Positions 22,427 through 34,754 are shown, counted from the first letter of the stretch. The stretch is 64,000 nucleotides of DNA from Morella rubra (GCA_003952965.2 CM025854.1:5472812-5536811), one strand, 5' to 3'. The notes: generated by a model not told the origin, from the sequence alone. A program made the numbers and translations.

Positions 22427-24022
22427 ATGATAATAGTTTTTCATTCCGTCGATTCTCGACTTTTCTAAATTCCTTGGCTAAAACTCACACCTCCGAAGAA
22501 CTCAATATTGCTGGAAAATTGGGAAGAATGAACTGGAAACCAATTCCAATACCCCATCGAACAGTCCCTGAACCCAGAGGTCAAGATCTTGATTTCATAA
22601 ATGTTGCACACAGCCACCTAATTCACACGGAGTGGCCTAAGCTCAGATTGCTATCGACTGGCCTAACACCCCTCAGAGTGAAACATATATTGTTGAAGAT
22701 TCAGAAGGACCATGTTCTTTACCAGGAGTTCTTCAACTGGGTTGGGATTCAGAAACCCAGTTGCCATACCCTCGAAACCCAGTCAATAATACTCCACATT
22801 CTCACCAAAAACCGGAAATTCAAATCTGCTGAGTCCATTTTGAGGAACATTATGGTATCCTGTACGATAGATGTGCCCTTGAATCTGTTTGAGGAAATGC
22901 TGCACTCGTATCGCTTTTGTGATTCTTCTCCTGGTGTTTTTGACTCACTTTTCAAGACTTTAGCGCATATGAAGAAGTTTAGGAATGCCACGGACATATT
23001 TTGTCGCATGAAGGATTATGGGTTTTTCCCGATTATTGAGTCGTGCAATGCGTACATGAGCTCTTTGCTTGATTTACAGAGGACAGATATTGCTTTGGCA
23101 TTCTATAGAGAATTCCGGCATCATAGGATTTCCCCGAATGTTTATACTCTTAATATGCTTATGCGTGCTTATTGTAAATTGGGAAAAGTGGAGAAGCCGT
23201 TGAGGTTTTCAGGGAGATGGAGATCATGGGTTTAAAACCAACTATTGTGTCCTATAATACTCTGATTGCAGGACACTGCAATAAGGGTCTTTCTGAATTT
23301 CGCAATAAAGCTTAGAAACTCGATGGAAAAGAATGGGTTGAACCCGAGTGTGGTTACATTTAACACTCTTATCCACGGGTTTTGCAAGGAAGGGAAATTG
23401 CAAGAAGCCAGTAAGGTTTTCATCGAGATGAAAGCGATGAATGTTGCGCCTAATACAGTGACATACAATACCTTGATAAATGGGTACAGCCCAGTGGGTG
23501 ATAGTGACATCAGTGGCAGGCTTTATGAAGAGATGCTGAAGAATCAAGTTAAGGCCGATATTTTGACGTATAATGCCTTGATTCTAGGATTATGCAAGGA
23601 GGGTAAGGCAAAGAAAGCGGCATATCTGGTTAAGGAACTTGATAAGGAGAACTTAGTGCCAAATGCCTCAACCTTTTCTGCCCTTATTTATGGTCAATGC
23701 ATGAAGAAGAACTCTGAACGTGCCTTTCACATATACCAAGAGCATGATTAGGAGTGGTTGTCATCCAAATGAACATACCTTCGACATGTTGATATCAACC
23801 TTCTGCAAGAATGAGGATTTTGAAGGAGCAGTCCAAGTCTTGTGGGAAATGTCCAAGAGATGTATGGCTCCTGATTCAGGGATCTTGTCTGAGATTTGTG
23901 ATGGACTTTCGCGGTGTGGAAAAAGTCAATTGGCAAAGAAGTTGTGCAGTGAGATGGAAGCTAGGCATCTTATGACAGCAGGCACTGATAAATCCAATAC
24001 CATCAACTTTGGTTGTAGATGA
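22427..24022 (+). pseudogene. PPR protein, copy B, four single-base indels
   Basis: Nearly identical to PPR-A over the whole coding length, with the stop at 24020-24022. Four one-base changes break it. Just after the start codon atgagtaatag has become atgataatag, so the native ATG (22427) now leads into a short wrong frame ending at 22468. Near 23195 gagaaggctgtt has lost one base. Near 23293 ggtcttttgaat has gained one, which restores the frame after about 32 codons. Near 23739 taccagagc has gained one, shifting the last 90 codons. Read past these, the leader, the non-repeat region and the PPR tract are all recognisable. A new start at 22528 (MNWKP) could in principle give a truncated protein, but the later shift remains. 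Pseudogene by inference. Confidence 0.92.
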
Positions 24023-25017
24023 GAGTGAAGCAGTTGTCGTCATGACCAAAGTTTAGTTTACCCCATAATTTCCCTGTAATTTATATGGCTGTGTGTTTGT
24101 GAGTAAAGTTGTTTTTAACATTTTTTGCTTTAAGCGTGTCGCAATTTCAAAGATTATTTTCTTCACTTGCTTTTTCCTGAGGACAGAGTACTAAGACAAT
24201 CTAGTACATTGCTTTAATCCAGGGGTTTGAGAACTTGTTTTGAATATTTCAGGATGATCTTAAACCATTCCTGAGTCTGTGAGAAGCTATTGTGTAAAGT
24301 ACTGGGGAAAAGGAAGTTGGTCCTTTTCAGTTCTATAATTCCGGCTACTTCAAACTTGGCTACACCTGACCAAAATTCCAGTAAGCTAAAAGAGGTTGAT
24401 ATTGGATAGGAGTGCTTCAAGTAAGCAGAAGCAACAGGAAGAAGGAAGGCAGTGGCAACAATAAAGGAGCCAGCTAGTCAAACTTCCCGTAGCGTAGGCA
24501 GGGTTAGTTATTTCCCTCTGTTTTGCTTATTGTGTGCTCTCATTCAACAAACATAACTAAAAACAGGGCTGTTCTACCTGGTGCTAAAGCATGGGTGTTT
24601 GGTATCCATTGAGCAAAGCTTGAATATAGATAATAATATATCTTTCTGGACTCGTTGAAATTAAACTAAACCTAAGTCACCGGACACGGGAGAAATAAGT
24701 AGAGATGAGGGTTGACGACTGTGTTTGCACGCCTCTGCTATTGAAATATCTTTTCACAGTCAGTACTGCTCATCACTTGCGAGATTTGGGTTTTAGTGCA
24801 TGTTCTTCTAGTGCGTATGTATCAATACAAACAAAAAATGACTCTGAAATCACGACAAAAAAAATATTGATGATCCTACGTTTCTGTTGCCTTCATGATA
24901 GATGAGAGAACAGAACAATAGCAAAAGGTTTGGGACCTTGTATATCTTTCAGAAAGTACTGATCATACAGGCTTACGATCAGTTAATTTAATTATGGAAT
25001 TAGTGCCTAACGCGGAA
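24023..25017. other. Spacer between PPR-B and the P450 relic
   Basis: 3' UTR and non-coding DNA matching 6616-7615 of copy A, with small indels (for example an extra 60-base stretch near 24345-24420 that copy A lacks). No gene seen. Confidence 0.7.
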
Positions 25018-25926
25018 TCACATCATTCTTTCTCCGTCTGGTTGCTCCATCAGACTCTGTCGTGTCAAGTTCTTCTGGTCTCATCCCATTTGAAAGTTTC
25101 CAGTGAAAGTTATACAGCAATTGCGCAAGTGCAAGCTGGAGAGTTCTGGCACCAAATGGTAGGCCAGGACCATATCCTCCTTCCAGCCCAAATGGAATAT
25201 ACTCGAAGTCAGTCCCCTTAAATCAATTGAAAAACCGTGGAACATTTCTGCCTGAAAGCAATCGGCATCGATCAAACATTCTGGGTCTCTCCCTATATGA
25301 GTAAGGGTACCGGGGGATGTAGTCTGAGTTTCTTTGATGACTAATTTGATGTAATCTGATTTCTGGATGTCTGTCTTCTAGGTTTTTCTGTCCTCTCAGG
25401 ACCTGTCGCACTTCAGCCTGTGCCTTCTTCATTGCTCTTGGGTTTCTTAGCAGCTCAGACATTGCCCATTCTAAGGCGATTGATGTTCTCTCACCCTCTC
25501 CAGTGTAGAGATCCTGAGAAAGATTGAATTAGCTGTAATCTCTCCAAGGCCGGCTTCATCCCAGTAAAGAAGCTAAGTAATTTAAGTGAAGGGAACAAAT
25601 CAGGAAAATTAAAGCCTTGACTGAAGGTCATCATCTTCTTCACCAATGATATGAATGGCTTTTGCATGCACTCCTTATAGAAAGAAAAAAGAATGACTTT
25701 TGCACTTCCCTCCAAATACTGCCCTGGAAATTAGATTGTTTGCCATGATTTGTCGGTGGTCCTTGTTATAGGGACAGGAAAAAAAGATAGGCCTTTGCGC
25801 GAAACAAAGATCATGTGTCATCAACACCTCTCTAGCTGCTTTCGCTGACGAGATAACTATAATGGAAAGCTCACCCAACTTTTTACTTGCACAACAGATC
25901 CATAGTTCTTGACCATCTCCCCTCAA
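25018..25926 (-). pseudogene. Cytochrome P450 (CYP71-like) relic, copy B
   Basis: Longer than copy A. Reading leftward: KKLGELSIIVISSAKAAREV and THDLCFAQRP (N-terminal region), then a jump over about 100 residues to ANNLISRAVFGGKCK, then GFNFPDLFPSLKLLSFFTGM, then YTGEGERTSIALEWAMSELL (end of the I-helix region; the oxygen-binding AGT motif is absent), then DYIKLVIKETQ, GRDPECLIDADCFQAEMF, DFEYIPFG and GYGPGLPFGARTLQLALAQL. These pieces lie in different frames. The heme loop has become FGLEGGYGPG, without the Arg and the Cys that ligates iron. Plant CYP71 enzymes make specialised metabolites; this copy cannot be active. Confidence 0.85.
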
Positions 25927-26313
25927 TAAAAGACCGTTATGCCCTTTCTAATATTAAAAGACTGTTATGCCCCTCTAATTAAAAGAAAACACGCGCGCGC
26001 GCCCGCACACAGACTAAAATGTCGCACGAAGAATTCACTGGACTGAGCAGGAAGAACTCCCGAACTGGTCAAGATCTCTCCCTGTTTTTTTCTGCTCCTT
26101 GCTTTTTCTCCAAGTTCCGTCCGTTCTCTTCAACCACCCCAACTTCACTCTGAAAAACTCAGCTGGCATGCGCACGAAGAACTCAGCCTTCGACTCATTA
26201 ATTATCCCTTTTTGGTTTGGATTTGGGTGCGTTGGGTTAACAGATTTTTAATCTGATTTGGGTGTGTTGGTTTAACAGATCATTGATCTTGGGAGATTGA
26301 AGAATTTGGGTTG
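25927..26313. other. Spacer with CG/CA microsatellite
   Basis: Contains acacgcgcgcgcgcccgcacac at about 25988-26009. Parts of 25927-26045 (gactgttatgcc, then gtcgcacgaagaa) reappear inverted at about 27140-27285. No gene. Confidence 0.55.
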
Positions 26314-26318
26314 CCAAA

Positions 26319-26420
26319 TGTTAGTCCCACATTGATTAGGGACTATTTAATTTTGTGTTCATATATACTTATTGGGCCACCTCTTCTCATTGCCAATTAG
26401 TTTTGGGATGAAACTTGATA
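26319..26420 (+). repeat. 5' LTR of the TRIM
   Basis: Starts tgttagtcccacattgatta and ends gatgaaacttgata. Starts with TG as usual; the end is TA, not CA, in both LTRs, so this is a feature of the element and not a random mutation. Confidence 0.92.
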
Positions 26421-26524
26421 TGGTATCAGAGCAAAATATTTCTGGGCTTGGCCCACTTGTTAGTGTTCTCCAGTGTTGTTCACGTGCATGGATCATGTTC
26501 ATTCGGTCTGCACGTGAAGGGGAG

Positions 26525-26627
26525 TGTTAGAGTCACACATTGATTAGGGACCATTTAATTTTGTGCTTCATATACCTATTGGGCCACCTCTTCCCATTAC
26601 CAATTGGTTTTGAGATGAAACTTGATA
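26525..26627 (+). repeat. 3' LTR of the TRIM
   Basis: Starts tgttagagtcacacattgat and ends gatgaaacttgata. Differs from the 5' LTR by about ten substitutions and small indels, implying an old insertion. Confidence 0.92.
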
Positions 26628-26632
26628 CCAAA

Positions 26633-29050
26633 TGCTTTTTTGCTCCTTTTTTGGTTTCCCATATGCTTTTTGCTCCTTTAAATCGTTAAATCCTGGAAAG
26701 CTTTGAGTAGCTTAAATGTTGTGTTCCTAAAAAAATGAAAGGGTTTTCAAATGACCAGCTTTTGGAAGGAAATATTTTTTACTTGGCTTTAGTTCTAAAT
26801 CATGGTGAATTATGCGTATCCCCAAAAGGGAAAAGAGATGTGGAGTACGTGAATGAGGAAAAATGATTGTCTTGTGTTTTTTTTTTTTTTGTTAATCTAT
26901 TGCCAGATTTAACAGGTAGAAGTTCATCCAAATTGAGTAATTCCTGAGGGTTTCAAGTGCTAACAAATAACCGGAGTAAAGGTTATTTTGGAACGACATT
27001 TTTTCTTATATTAAAATCTCATCTAGAAGATGATGATGTTCGATGAGATGGGGCTTTGTTGTGATATGGAGTTCTTATCTGCCCGGATTGCAGAAAGCGA
27101 GGTGGCTGCCCCAGCTCCTGAAGCGGAAGACCAGGAGAGTTCTTCGTGCGACTTGGATTGACCAGTAAGTGAAATTTTGAAGGCCAAATCAAAACAGAGG
27201 AGGTGACCAGAAACTGTGCGACTTGCAGCAAGACGACATTCTGTGTGTGCGTGTGTGTTTTATTAGGAGGCATAACAGTCTTAATATAAGGAAGGGTGTA
27301 TCCAGAGGACGGGCGGCCGGTTGTGGCCACAGCGGCCTGTATGGGAGTGTGGGTTGTTGATGGCGCAAAGATGTGTGTATCAGTCTGGTTGTATGGCCCT
27401 TGAGGCTGTTTAGATAGTTGGCCTTCTGGCCCATAGGTTTGAGGCCTTTGAGGCACAGTTGTTTGTGGCCCTTTGGGCCTTAATCATAGGTGTAATGAGT
27501 TGTATGCCTCTATTAAATGTAACCGGTTCGGAAGGCCTATGTATGCTCAACACCATATAATTTCTCGAAATAAACTCTGAAATTTCTAAGTAAAAAAAAA
27601 AAAATTGTTCTTTTTATATAAGCAATAATAGAATATTACACTCAAATTATAAATGCTAAGCAAATTTTTATCCTAATGATTAGAGCTCATTTCATTATCT
27701 CATTCTGCTCCGTTAAAGCTCTGTACTTCATACACACGTCCAAATATCACGTTATTGCTTCAAAGCAATAATGAAGGTGGGTTTGCATTAATAAATGTTT
27801 AGTTTCCTTTAATTTGTTACTAATTTATGTGTGAGACTTTGTTTCTCAATGATTCACAGGTTTCCATAAAATAAAGTAAGCCAAGTATATGTATTTATGT
27901 ATATATTTATTCATAATTTTGAAAACCTTTTCACAACAAAATAGTCTTTCAAATTTAAGCCCTAAATATATACATGTATTTCTTGCTCGTTTAAGGGGAT
28001 ATTTCAAATCATATTTTATAGAATAGGTCTTGAACTTTTGTTAATAGATATTAACAGTTCTTAATTGAGAAGGATGATCAACACTGATATACTCACATGA
28101 GAAAGGATTATTAATACACAACCATTAAGTCGAGGAGTGCTGTTATCTGTTAATTTAAGTGCTCTCTAATTAACATATGAAAACATACCAACAGCAACAC
28201 AAACAGGTTGTTTGCAATGGATAAGAATTGTACAAAGTAATTGTCTATTAAATATGATTTAGCATCATGATTAGAGACGAGATGTTCCAAACCCTCCTCG
28301 GTCAATCTTTGAGGAAAATGTCGAAATCTCGTCTCAGCTAACTTCGTAGAATCGCTCCATTTAATTTGATTATGTATTTTTTATCTGCTGACCTTCGTAA
28401 GCAAATTTTCTTTTTGTTCTTGAGAATATAATACCTACATACTTTTGAAGCGTCACAAACAATCACAATGTCTAGTTAGGACAGATTTCGTTTATCATTG
28501 AAAAATCAACGACTGTGGTTCCTCTCGAGTTGCGCATATCTGTTTACCACAGAGTTATAAGCTCAAGTAGGATCATACCGCAAGTACTTGACAATAATAC
28601 CATTTTCGGAATATAAAGAAAATAAAAGCATCTACACACCTATGCTATTCTGATCATTCCTTTTCTCGTCCCCAGCCCATCTCCTTATTCTGGCTAGGTG
28701 GTCTGCCAATCGTAACAAGCTTATGCGTAATTGGTGGTCAATAACTAGAAAATAAAAATTTACATAAAAAAAACCCCCTATTTGCCTCTATGAAAGTTTA
28801 AAGAATTGTAAAATAAAAAGTTATAACACATTTCGAAGAAACAGAGGTATAGGAACCTAATAATATTCATATATTTTTTGAAATAAATCCAAAAGAAGGT
28901 ATAACACATTTTATGTGTATTTCTTATATTCACTATAATAATATTAGAATTATATAAATATATTTCACTAAAATTACGAAGATCATCAAAGTGTGATGAA
29001 AAATTAGAAAAAGAAACCAAAAAAAAAAAGAAAGAAATATGTTTTCACTA
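26633..29050. other. Gene-poor AT-rich spacer
   Basis: No convincing gene. A GT-rich microsatellite lies at about 27240-27262. The 145-codon frame at 27456-27019 (-) is rich in Pro, Gln and Thr, matches no family I know and shows no splice or promoter context, so I do not call it. From about 27590 the DNA is AT-rich with no recognisable element. Confidence 0.5.
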
Positions 29051-30520
29051 TATTCACACAAAATATTATGCATCATATTTGTGAAAAAAAAAAACTGAAA
29101 CGAAGAAAAAAGGACTCAAATAAGTGATTTATAGTTCGAATTGAGACTCAACGAAACTTAATATTTCTCCTTTATCAGAAGAAAAAAAATCTTTATATTA
29201 AATTGATATTTATAAACTAAACTTATAATTTATCAGAAATAAGGTCAGTTTAGTCTATAGTAAAATTTTACCAAGATGGTTCATTTGTATCGTTTCTACT
29301 TTTGGAGTTTTTTTTTAACTTTATCCAAAAAATATTTATTAATATAACAGACTCTCAAAATAACTTAGCCAAATGACTAGAGTGAATTGGCCATGATGAT
29401 TTTACGCCTGTATTCAAAAAATAAAAAAGAAAATGGGATCGTCTTTTTAAGTGCTGTTGTCCTATATAGTTGTTGAGCCGATATAGTTGAATGACAGATT
29501 CGCATTTGTGCTATTAGAAAGCAATTTTTACCAGAAGGTTAAAGTTAGCAAAAAGGATAAAGGCGAAGTAAAATAAGTGATACATTTTTATTTATTCTGT
29601 CTTAGATACTAGTCGTTGTTTACAATTCGCCATGTGTAATGATATTGTTTTTAAATAGGAGGATATACAATCATTCAATTAGTTTTTAATGAGCGAGAAA
29701 TATATTTTTGAATGTAAAATATGACAATGGAATCTACTCAATTATTATCTTGGCAGATGAACTTTTATCAATTGAAGTACATATATATTTAGGTGTGATA
29801 TTTATTTACTTCCCTTTGGTTTGTTGCGGGTTGTTCCAGCTACTCTCTTCTTGATGGATAAATTCCATTTAAAGCCACATCCAAAACAAATACCAGCTCA
29901 TTGCGGATTCAGTCTTGATTACAATCAGGTAATTTCTTCATGAATTGGACCTGACTGGAGAGCCCTCTACAGTATTTTAGGGCCCTCTTCAAATGCCGCA
30001 CCCCTCTCCTCCCTTGTTTTTCATTAATTCAATTCTCTACCCGTGCCAAATATTTCCATTGCTAATTTGCATTCGGACATTATTATGCAAAACCGTCTAT
30101 TATTGTACACTTACATTCTAGTAATATACACTACGATTTTTCTCTGTATATATTTTTTCCAAAATATCATCGTCGATTCTAAATGCGATTACACTATCTC
30201 TAACTTATACAAAACCTACTGTAAACCCCAAATAACCACCAATAGCTTACGTTCCCACCTCTCCTAAATCTGCTCCATCTCCAATAACTCACACGATCAA
30301 ACTCCTTCATTCATCTTCTCATCACTTTTTCATCTTTGCAACCCACTCATTCACCATCAATAGTTTCGTTTCCCTTATCTATCAGCGCAAAATTCCTCAC
30401 CTCCAAAAGTAAAATCTCTCCAAACTTTTAACACCCTAATTCCATAATTCTTTCTGAATATTCTATCTACTCATCCAATAAAATCCATCCATAAAAGAAA
30501 AAGTTTACCCAACGAAATGT
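29051..30520. repeat. Copy D: diverged spacer 3' of an RLP relic
   Basis: Scattered but ordered matches to 12400-13120: ttattatgcatc...gaaacgaagaaaaa near 29070, and catgaattggacctgactgg followed by cagtattttaggg near 29940. The same order relative to the following RLP relic shows an older duplicate of the copy B arrangement. Confidence 0.7.
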
Positions 30521-30529
30521 TTAAGCGAT

Positions 30530-32300
30530 TATTCCCAGTCCGTAATCCAGTACCCCAAACCACCAAAACTTACTTTTCCAATGCGAGTAGCAACTTCCAA
30601 ATTAACCTCCTTCTTGTGCCTTTGATTTCTCAAAGAGGATGCCATAAAAGTATTAGTCTCAAAGATGAATGACTTCTCCACATGTCTCCTTGAGCAACTC
30701 GAATCCGTGCACACAGTCCTGGATTATGTTTCAAATGAATTCGACATCTAAGATAATCAAAATTATGTTTCCACATTTGAATTATTAGCGGTCCCGCCTC
30801 TGATACGCTAGAGAATGTGTGAGATGATAAAACATAAGACTATACACTTTCAAATTGAACTTGAACGAGTTCTATACTGCACCCAGTCTTTCTTTGCTGA
30901 AAAATAAACTTCTCTCTCTAAACACAAACCCATCACTGACAAGTTTGATTCGTTGAGCAATAGGTCCCTCGAAAGCTTAGTCCGACGTATCAATTTCTCT
31001 TTAATCCATAATAACTCTACCTACCATACCTAAAAAACATCTAAGGATTGGACCATCTATCAATCACTTAAGGCAAGAGTGGAGTCCGTACTTAATTAAT
31101 GCATGACCACTCATCTATTGAAATCCAAGTATACACCAAAGCCTAAATTATATTCCAATTTGACTAACTCAAGAATTGTAAATGGCAAAAGATGAATGTA
31201 CAGTAATCCCCCTTACTAATTAGCGTCCTACAAACACGTGCCTTGCCTTTGTCAGATTGAGATTAACCAATTCCCAATTGATAATAACCATGATACAAAC
31301 TGAATTAATCTACCGAAACTCACAGTCACCCCGATGACTAAAAATCATCAAGTAACTCTACAGTTGGTATAAGACTAGAGAAGATAATAAATTAAAGTAC
31401 AACTGTCTCTATCGCATAATTACATTTAGAGAACTAGCTCATCCGATAAATTTCCATTGCATGAGAGGTTAGTATAACCTTTTAAGGCCCAAGTTTCAAC
31501 ACGAGAAACATACATTTTCTGTCAAATTTACAGCAGAACGCAATTGAGCAATAATTGCTAACATCCTATTTTCAGGGTCTATTACAACCCATTAAATCTA
31601 GGTCCGTACATTTGTATATACACATAACTTACAAAAAGGTGAGCGTAGAAATCAACCTGAGGCAATGCATTATGTTGCATTTACACCTAACCAAGGTGCA
31701 AACCGATTTCGTGCACATGAAACCATCACTCTAACGCACAATTGATGGCAATAGAGAGAGCTTACAAAACCATCAGAAACCGAGCATTATACCTCGACTA
31801 AGTTTCGTACGATAACACAAACGCTTCCGACAACTGTACAAAACAGACTCATAGAGTCACAATACAAAGAACCGTAAATGCCCCAGCTAACTTCCACCCA
31901 TGTGGGGCATGGGTAAAGCTCACAATCAAAGTCAATAATAGAGCAAATGTCGCCAGGGGGAAATGCTACGATGCATATTATCAACGAATAATGAATCAGC
32001 ACACTCGCACAAATGCATGAAAAGCCACGTCTTCTAGTCCTCATATTGATCGTAAAGCGATACAATGTAGAAAAAAAGCCCACTTGTTCCTATATCAGGA
32101 CCAATTAGCGATCGAAGTCAAATTACAACACCTACGCGAGAGAGTGAAGAGTCCTCACTGCTCAATCGATCACGAGAAAAGTGACAATCCATAAGCCCCC
32201 TCTTATCGTAAAAGCTACTAGTGAATAGAGATCGAAAAGAGGCGCACGGCAGCAGAAATCGGTGTGATAGTCATCTGACTATCCCTTGTTATACCAATCC
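30530..32300 (-). pseudogene. LRR receptor-like protein, copy D, ancient relic
   Basis: The clearest block (30660-30775) reads like the C-terminal end of copies A and B: ctccacatgtctccttgagc, cacagtcctggattatgttt, tgaattcgacat. Ordered weaker matches follow: gagaatgtgtgagatgataaaac near 30810 (copy A gagaattgttggagacgttgaaaac), ctcatccgataaatttccattgca near 31440 (copy A 602-620), and tttcagggtctattacaacc near 31572 (copy A 704). No reading frame survives. It lies in the same orientation as the young copies. The outer limit near 32300 is a guess. Confidence 0.68.
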
Positions 32301-32799
32301 CTATGACCGATAATTCTTTCAGAAGTAAGGTGCCTCACCGCAAAGCAACTACCCGGCCTCCTCCTCATAAATTCTCTTCATTCTAATCAACTCCTGTGTA
32401 TTGCACAGCAGCCGTTTTACAGAACACTTTTATTGTACCAAATTAAAACATGCGGTGAGATGTTGCTGCACTATATATATATTCCGGAGTGAACTTGCAT
32501 TTTCTATAGCGAAGGCCGAGAAACACAGTGTGCCAAAATTGAGGGAGTGGAGCGGCGGTAGCGTGGTGCATCGAAGTGCTTAATATGCGTGGGGCTATTG
32601 AAAGCGGTAGATCCGAGCCCGGGTAGCCACCTACAAAATCGTGCCATTTATAGACTAACCAACTATTTGACTCTAATAATCTGTCGCATAGTGAAGATTT
32701 TAGAGTTCGATTTGATTTCTATGTACATTTTGATCAGTTTAGTAAAAACAAGTTATAGAAGTGTACATCGTCGAAACCACAAATACAAGTAAAGAGACG

Positions 32800-34011
32800 A
32801 ATCCTAATGATAATGAGGTAAATGCCAAAGCTTAGATAGAGAGAAAGAAGTCAAGAAGAAAAGTGCGAAGGAGTCAAGGAAAGTGAAGATTCAAGGTCAT
32901 AGAGTATAACCTCGTAACTTTTAGTTTCTTTTTTGACAAGGATTATGAATCACACTTGCATATCTTTCAAAACGTGTATAAACTGTTTTACCTCTTGTTT
33001 GAAAATAAAAATATTTTTAAAGGTTTCAAAACACCAAATCAAACTCTCAAACCTTTCTATACTTATGGAAGTAAGTCTTTAAAATTTGGTGTTTCAAAGA
33101 GGTCAAAAATGTGGTTTTAATTGAACCGGATCATGTGCTTAAGTTGAGGAGGTCGACCAGCTGGTGAAGCGGTCAACCATCTTCAACCGCTTGGTATAAC
33201 GGTCGACCGGTTGTTTTTGAAAAAGATCCGTTGAGTTTTTGACAATATGACCGTTAGGTAACGGTAACTTGAAGCGGTCGACTGGTTCATGTAGCGGTCG
33301 ACCGACTCGTTTTAACAGACGACTCTCAACGGCTATAAACGGCTAGTTTTCATATGTGGCTTATAAATACACCTTTATTACGTCCAAAATGAATACACAA
33401 TGACCACATATCATTTAGATCACTTGAAAATATTCCAAATTTTCATATTCTATATTTCTAATATCATTCACACAAAACACATTTTCGTATCCTTGTCTTT
33501 GTGTGAATCAAGAGATAGAGCTTTCCAATTTCATAACTACTCTTTGAGAGAGTTTATTCTTCAATTTTTATATCCAAAAGAGGTGATTCCTTTAGTGAGG
33601 TTGTTCACTAAAGAAGAAGCTTAGAGAGGGTATATCTCAAGCTTGGTTAGGTTGTGAGTGGTGAGCCCGAAAAACCACTTGGGTGGGTTTGAGTGTTAAG
33701 CCGGGAAAATACTTGTACGGTTCTCTAGCACCCGAAGCTAGTGTGTATACTATTTGAAGATAGTAGAAAAACCTCAAGGCTCGGTAAAGGAGCTTGAGGG
33801 GTGGATGTAGTGGGTTTGCCGAACCACCTAAAAAATCACGTGTTTGCTTCTCTATCTTTACTCTTTACATTTAACACTTATTTATTTGTTGCTTAATATA
33901 CTTGTGCTAAATTAACTTTACTTTGCAAACACGGTTTTGGGGGTTAAAAAGCGAAAAAGTTTGGAAACCCAATTCACCCCCCCTCTGGGTTGCCTTAATC
34001 TAGGACTTACA
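32800..34011 (+). mobile_element. SIRE-like Ty1/copia LTR, 5' end eroded
   Basis: Aligns with the solo LTR at 47496-48807: attatgaatcacacttgcat, tttacctcttgtttgaa, ggatcatgtgcttaagtt, repeated ggtcgaccg phrases, then gaaccaccta.aaaatc, and the end caccccccctctgggttgcc to ggacttaca at 34011. No primer-binding site or gag follows. The first 20-30 bases are not recognisable. Confidence 0.8.
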
Positions 34012-34159
34012 GCTTAAATGTTTCTTGGTTTTCTTTTTTTGGTCTACATGGCTTTTTTCGAATGGCGTGGCATTGATTGGACATCAAAGGTGGAAATAAT
34101 GGGTTTAGAATGACACGCGACGCGATATGATTCGTGATTAAGTAGGTCACATTTGCCAC

Positions 34160-34754
34160 GTCACTAACTCCCGTTAGTTTTCGAAATGGAGACAAACAAA
34201 GGGATATTTCTTTAACGAAAACACTACCACAGGGACTTAAAAGCAACTTTTGTTACCTGAGGGACATCTTTGCAATCTTCGAATACCACAGGTACTGTGG
34301 ATGCATTTAAGCCTAAAATGAATTGCTCAAGATCTTTTGGTTGTGAGGTGTCTAATCCAAATGGGTTTTCTCCATCAAATATGAGGAAGTCCACCCTGAG
34401 GTTTCGAGACAAAACAACCCAGTATCCTTACTTGTCTCTCCCTTATCTTGATAGGGAAGAGTAGAGACAATCTGCTAGAACAAATTAAACGACTAATCCA
34501 ACTTACCTATGATACTCCCTAATACTTGCTCATTCTTTGTTTGCTACTACTCATACCGTTCTTACTTCTGGTTCAATGCAGAGATGGAATCGAATAGCTG
34601 ACTGAATCTGGTTCCTTCTGTCATGGATCCAAGGCAAGGCTCTGATACCAAATTGTAATGTGGATAATTTTTGTATATATATGTTTACAGAAATTGTAAT
34701 AGAAACAGGAGAGAATTGAATGAAACACATCATTAAATTCTACTCACCGCCACA
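34160..34754 (-). mobile_element. Short LTR and primer-binding site remnant of a retroelement
   Basis: Read leftward, 34754-34651 is a possible 104-bp LTR starting tgtggcggtgagtag. It is followed by tggtatcagagc (34650-34639), the initiator-Met primer-binding site, and then ttgccttggatcc. Further on, a frame near 34412-34224 has RVDFLIFDGENPFG, which recalls the start of a gag domain but then loses it. No second LTR found, so the element is truncated next to the SIRE-like LTR at 34011. Confidence 0.5.

Larger units (their letters stand above)
26319..26627 (+). mobile_element. TRIM retroelement (terminal-repeat retrotransposon in miniature), complete
   Basis: Two short LTRs (26319-26420 and 26525-26627, about 90% alike by eye) enclose 104 bp. 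The first LTR is followed directly by tggtatcagagc (26421-26432), the primer-binding site for initiator-Met tRNA. The second is preceded by a purine-rich tract (gtgaaggggag, 26514-26524). Target duplication ccaaa is perfect: 26314-26318 and 26628-26632. No coding capacity, so it was copied by proteins of another LTR element. Confidence 0.95.

Noticed and set aside
27019..27456. 145-codon minus-strand frame as a gene
   Set aside because: Low-complexity Pro/Gln/Thr composition, overlap with a GT microsatellite in the other frame, no family resemblance and no splice or promoter context.
31787..32083. 98-codon minus-strand frame as a secreted Cys-rich peptide
   Set aside because: Lies within the decayed RLP relic (copy D), has no signal peptide at its start and no neighbouring exon; probably a chance frame.
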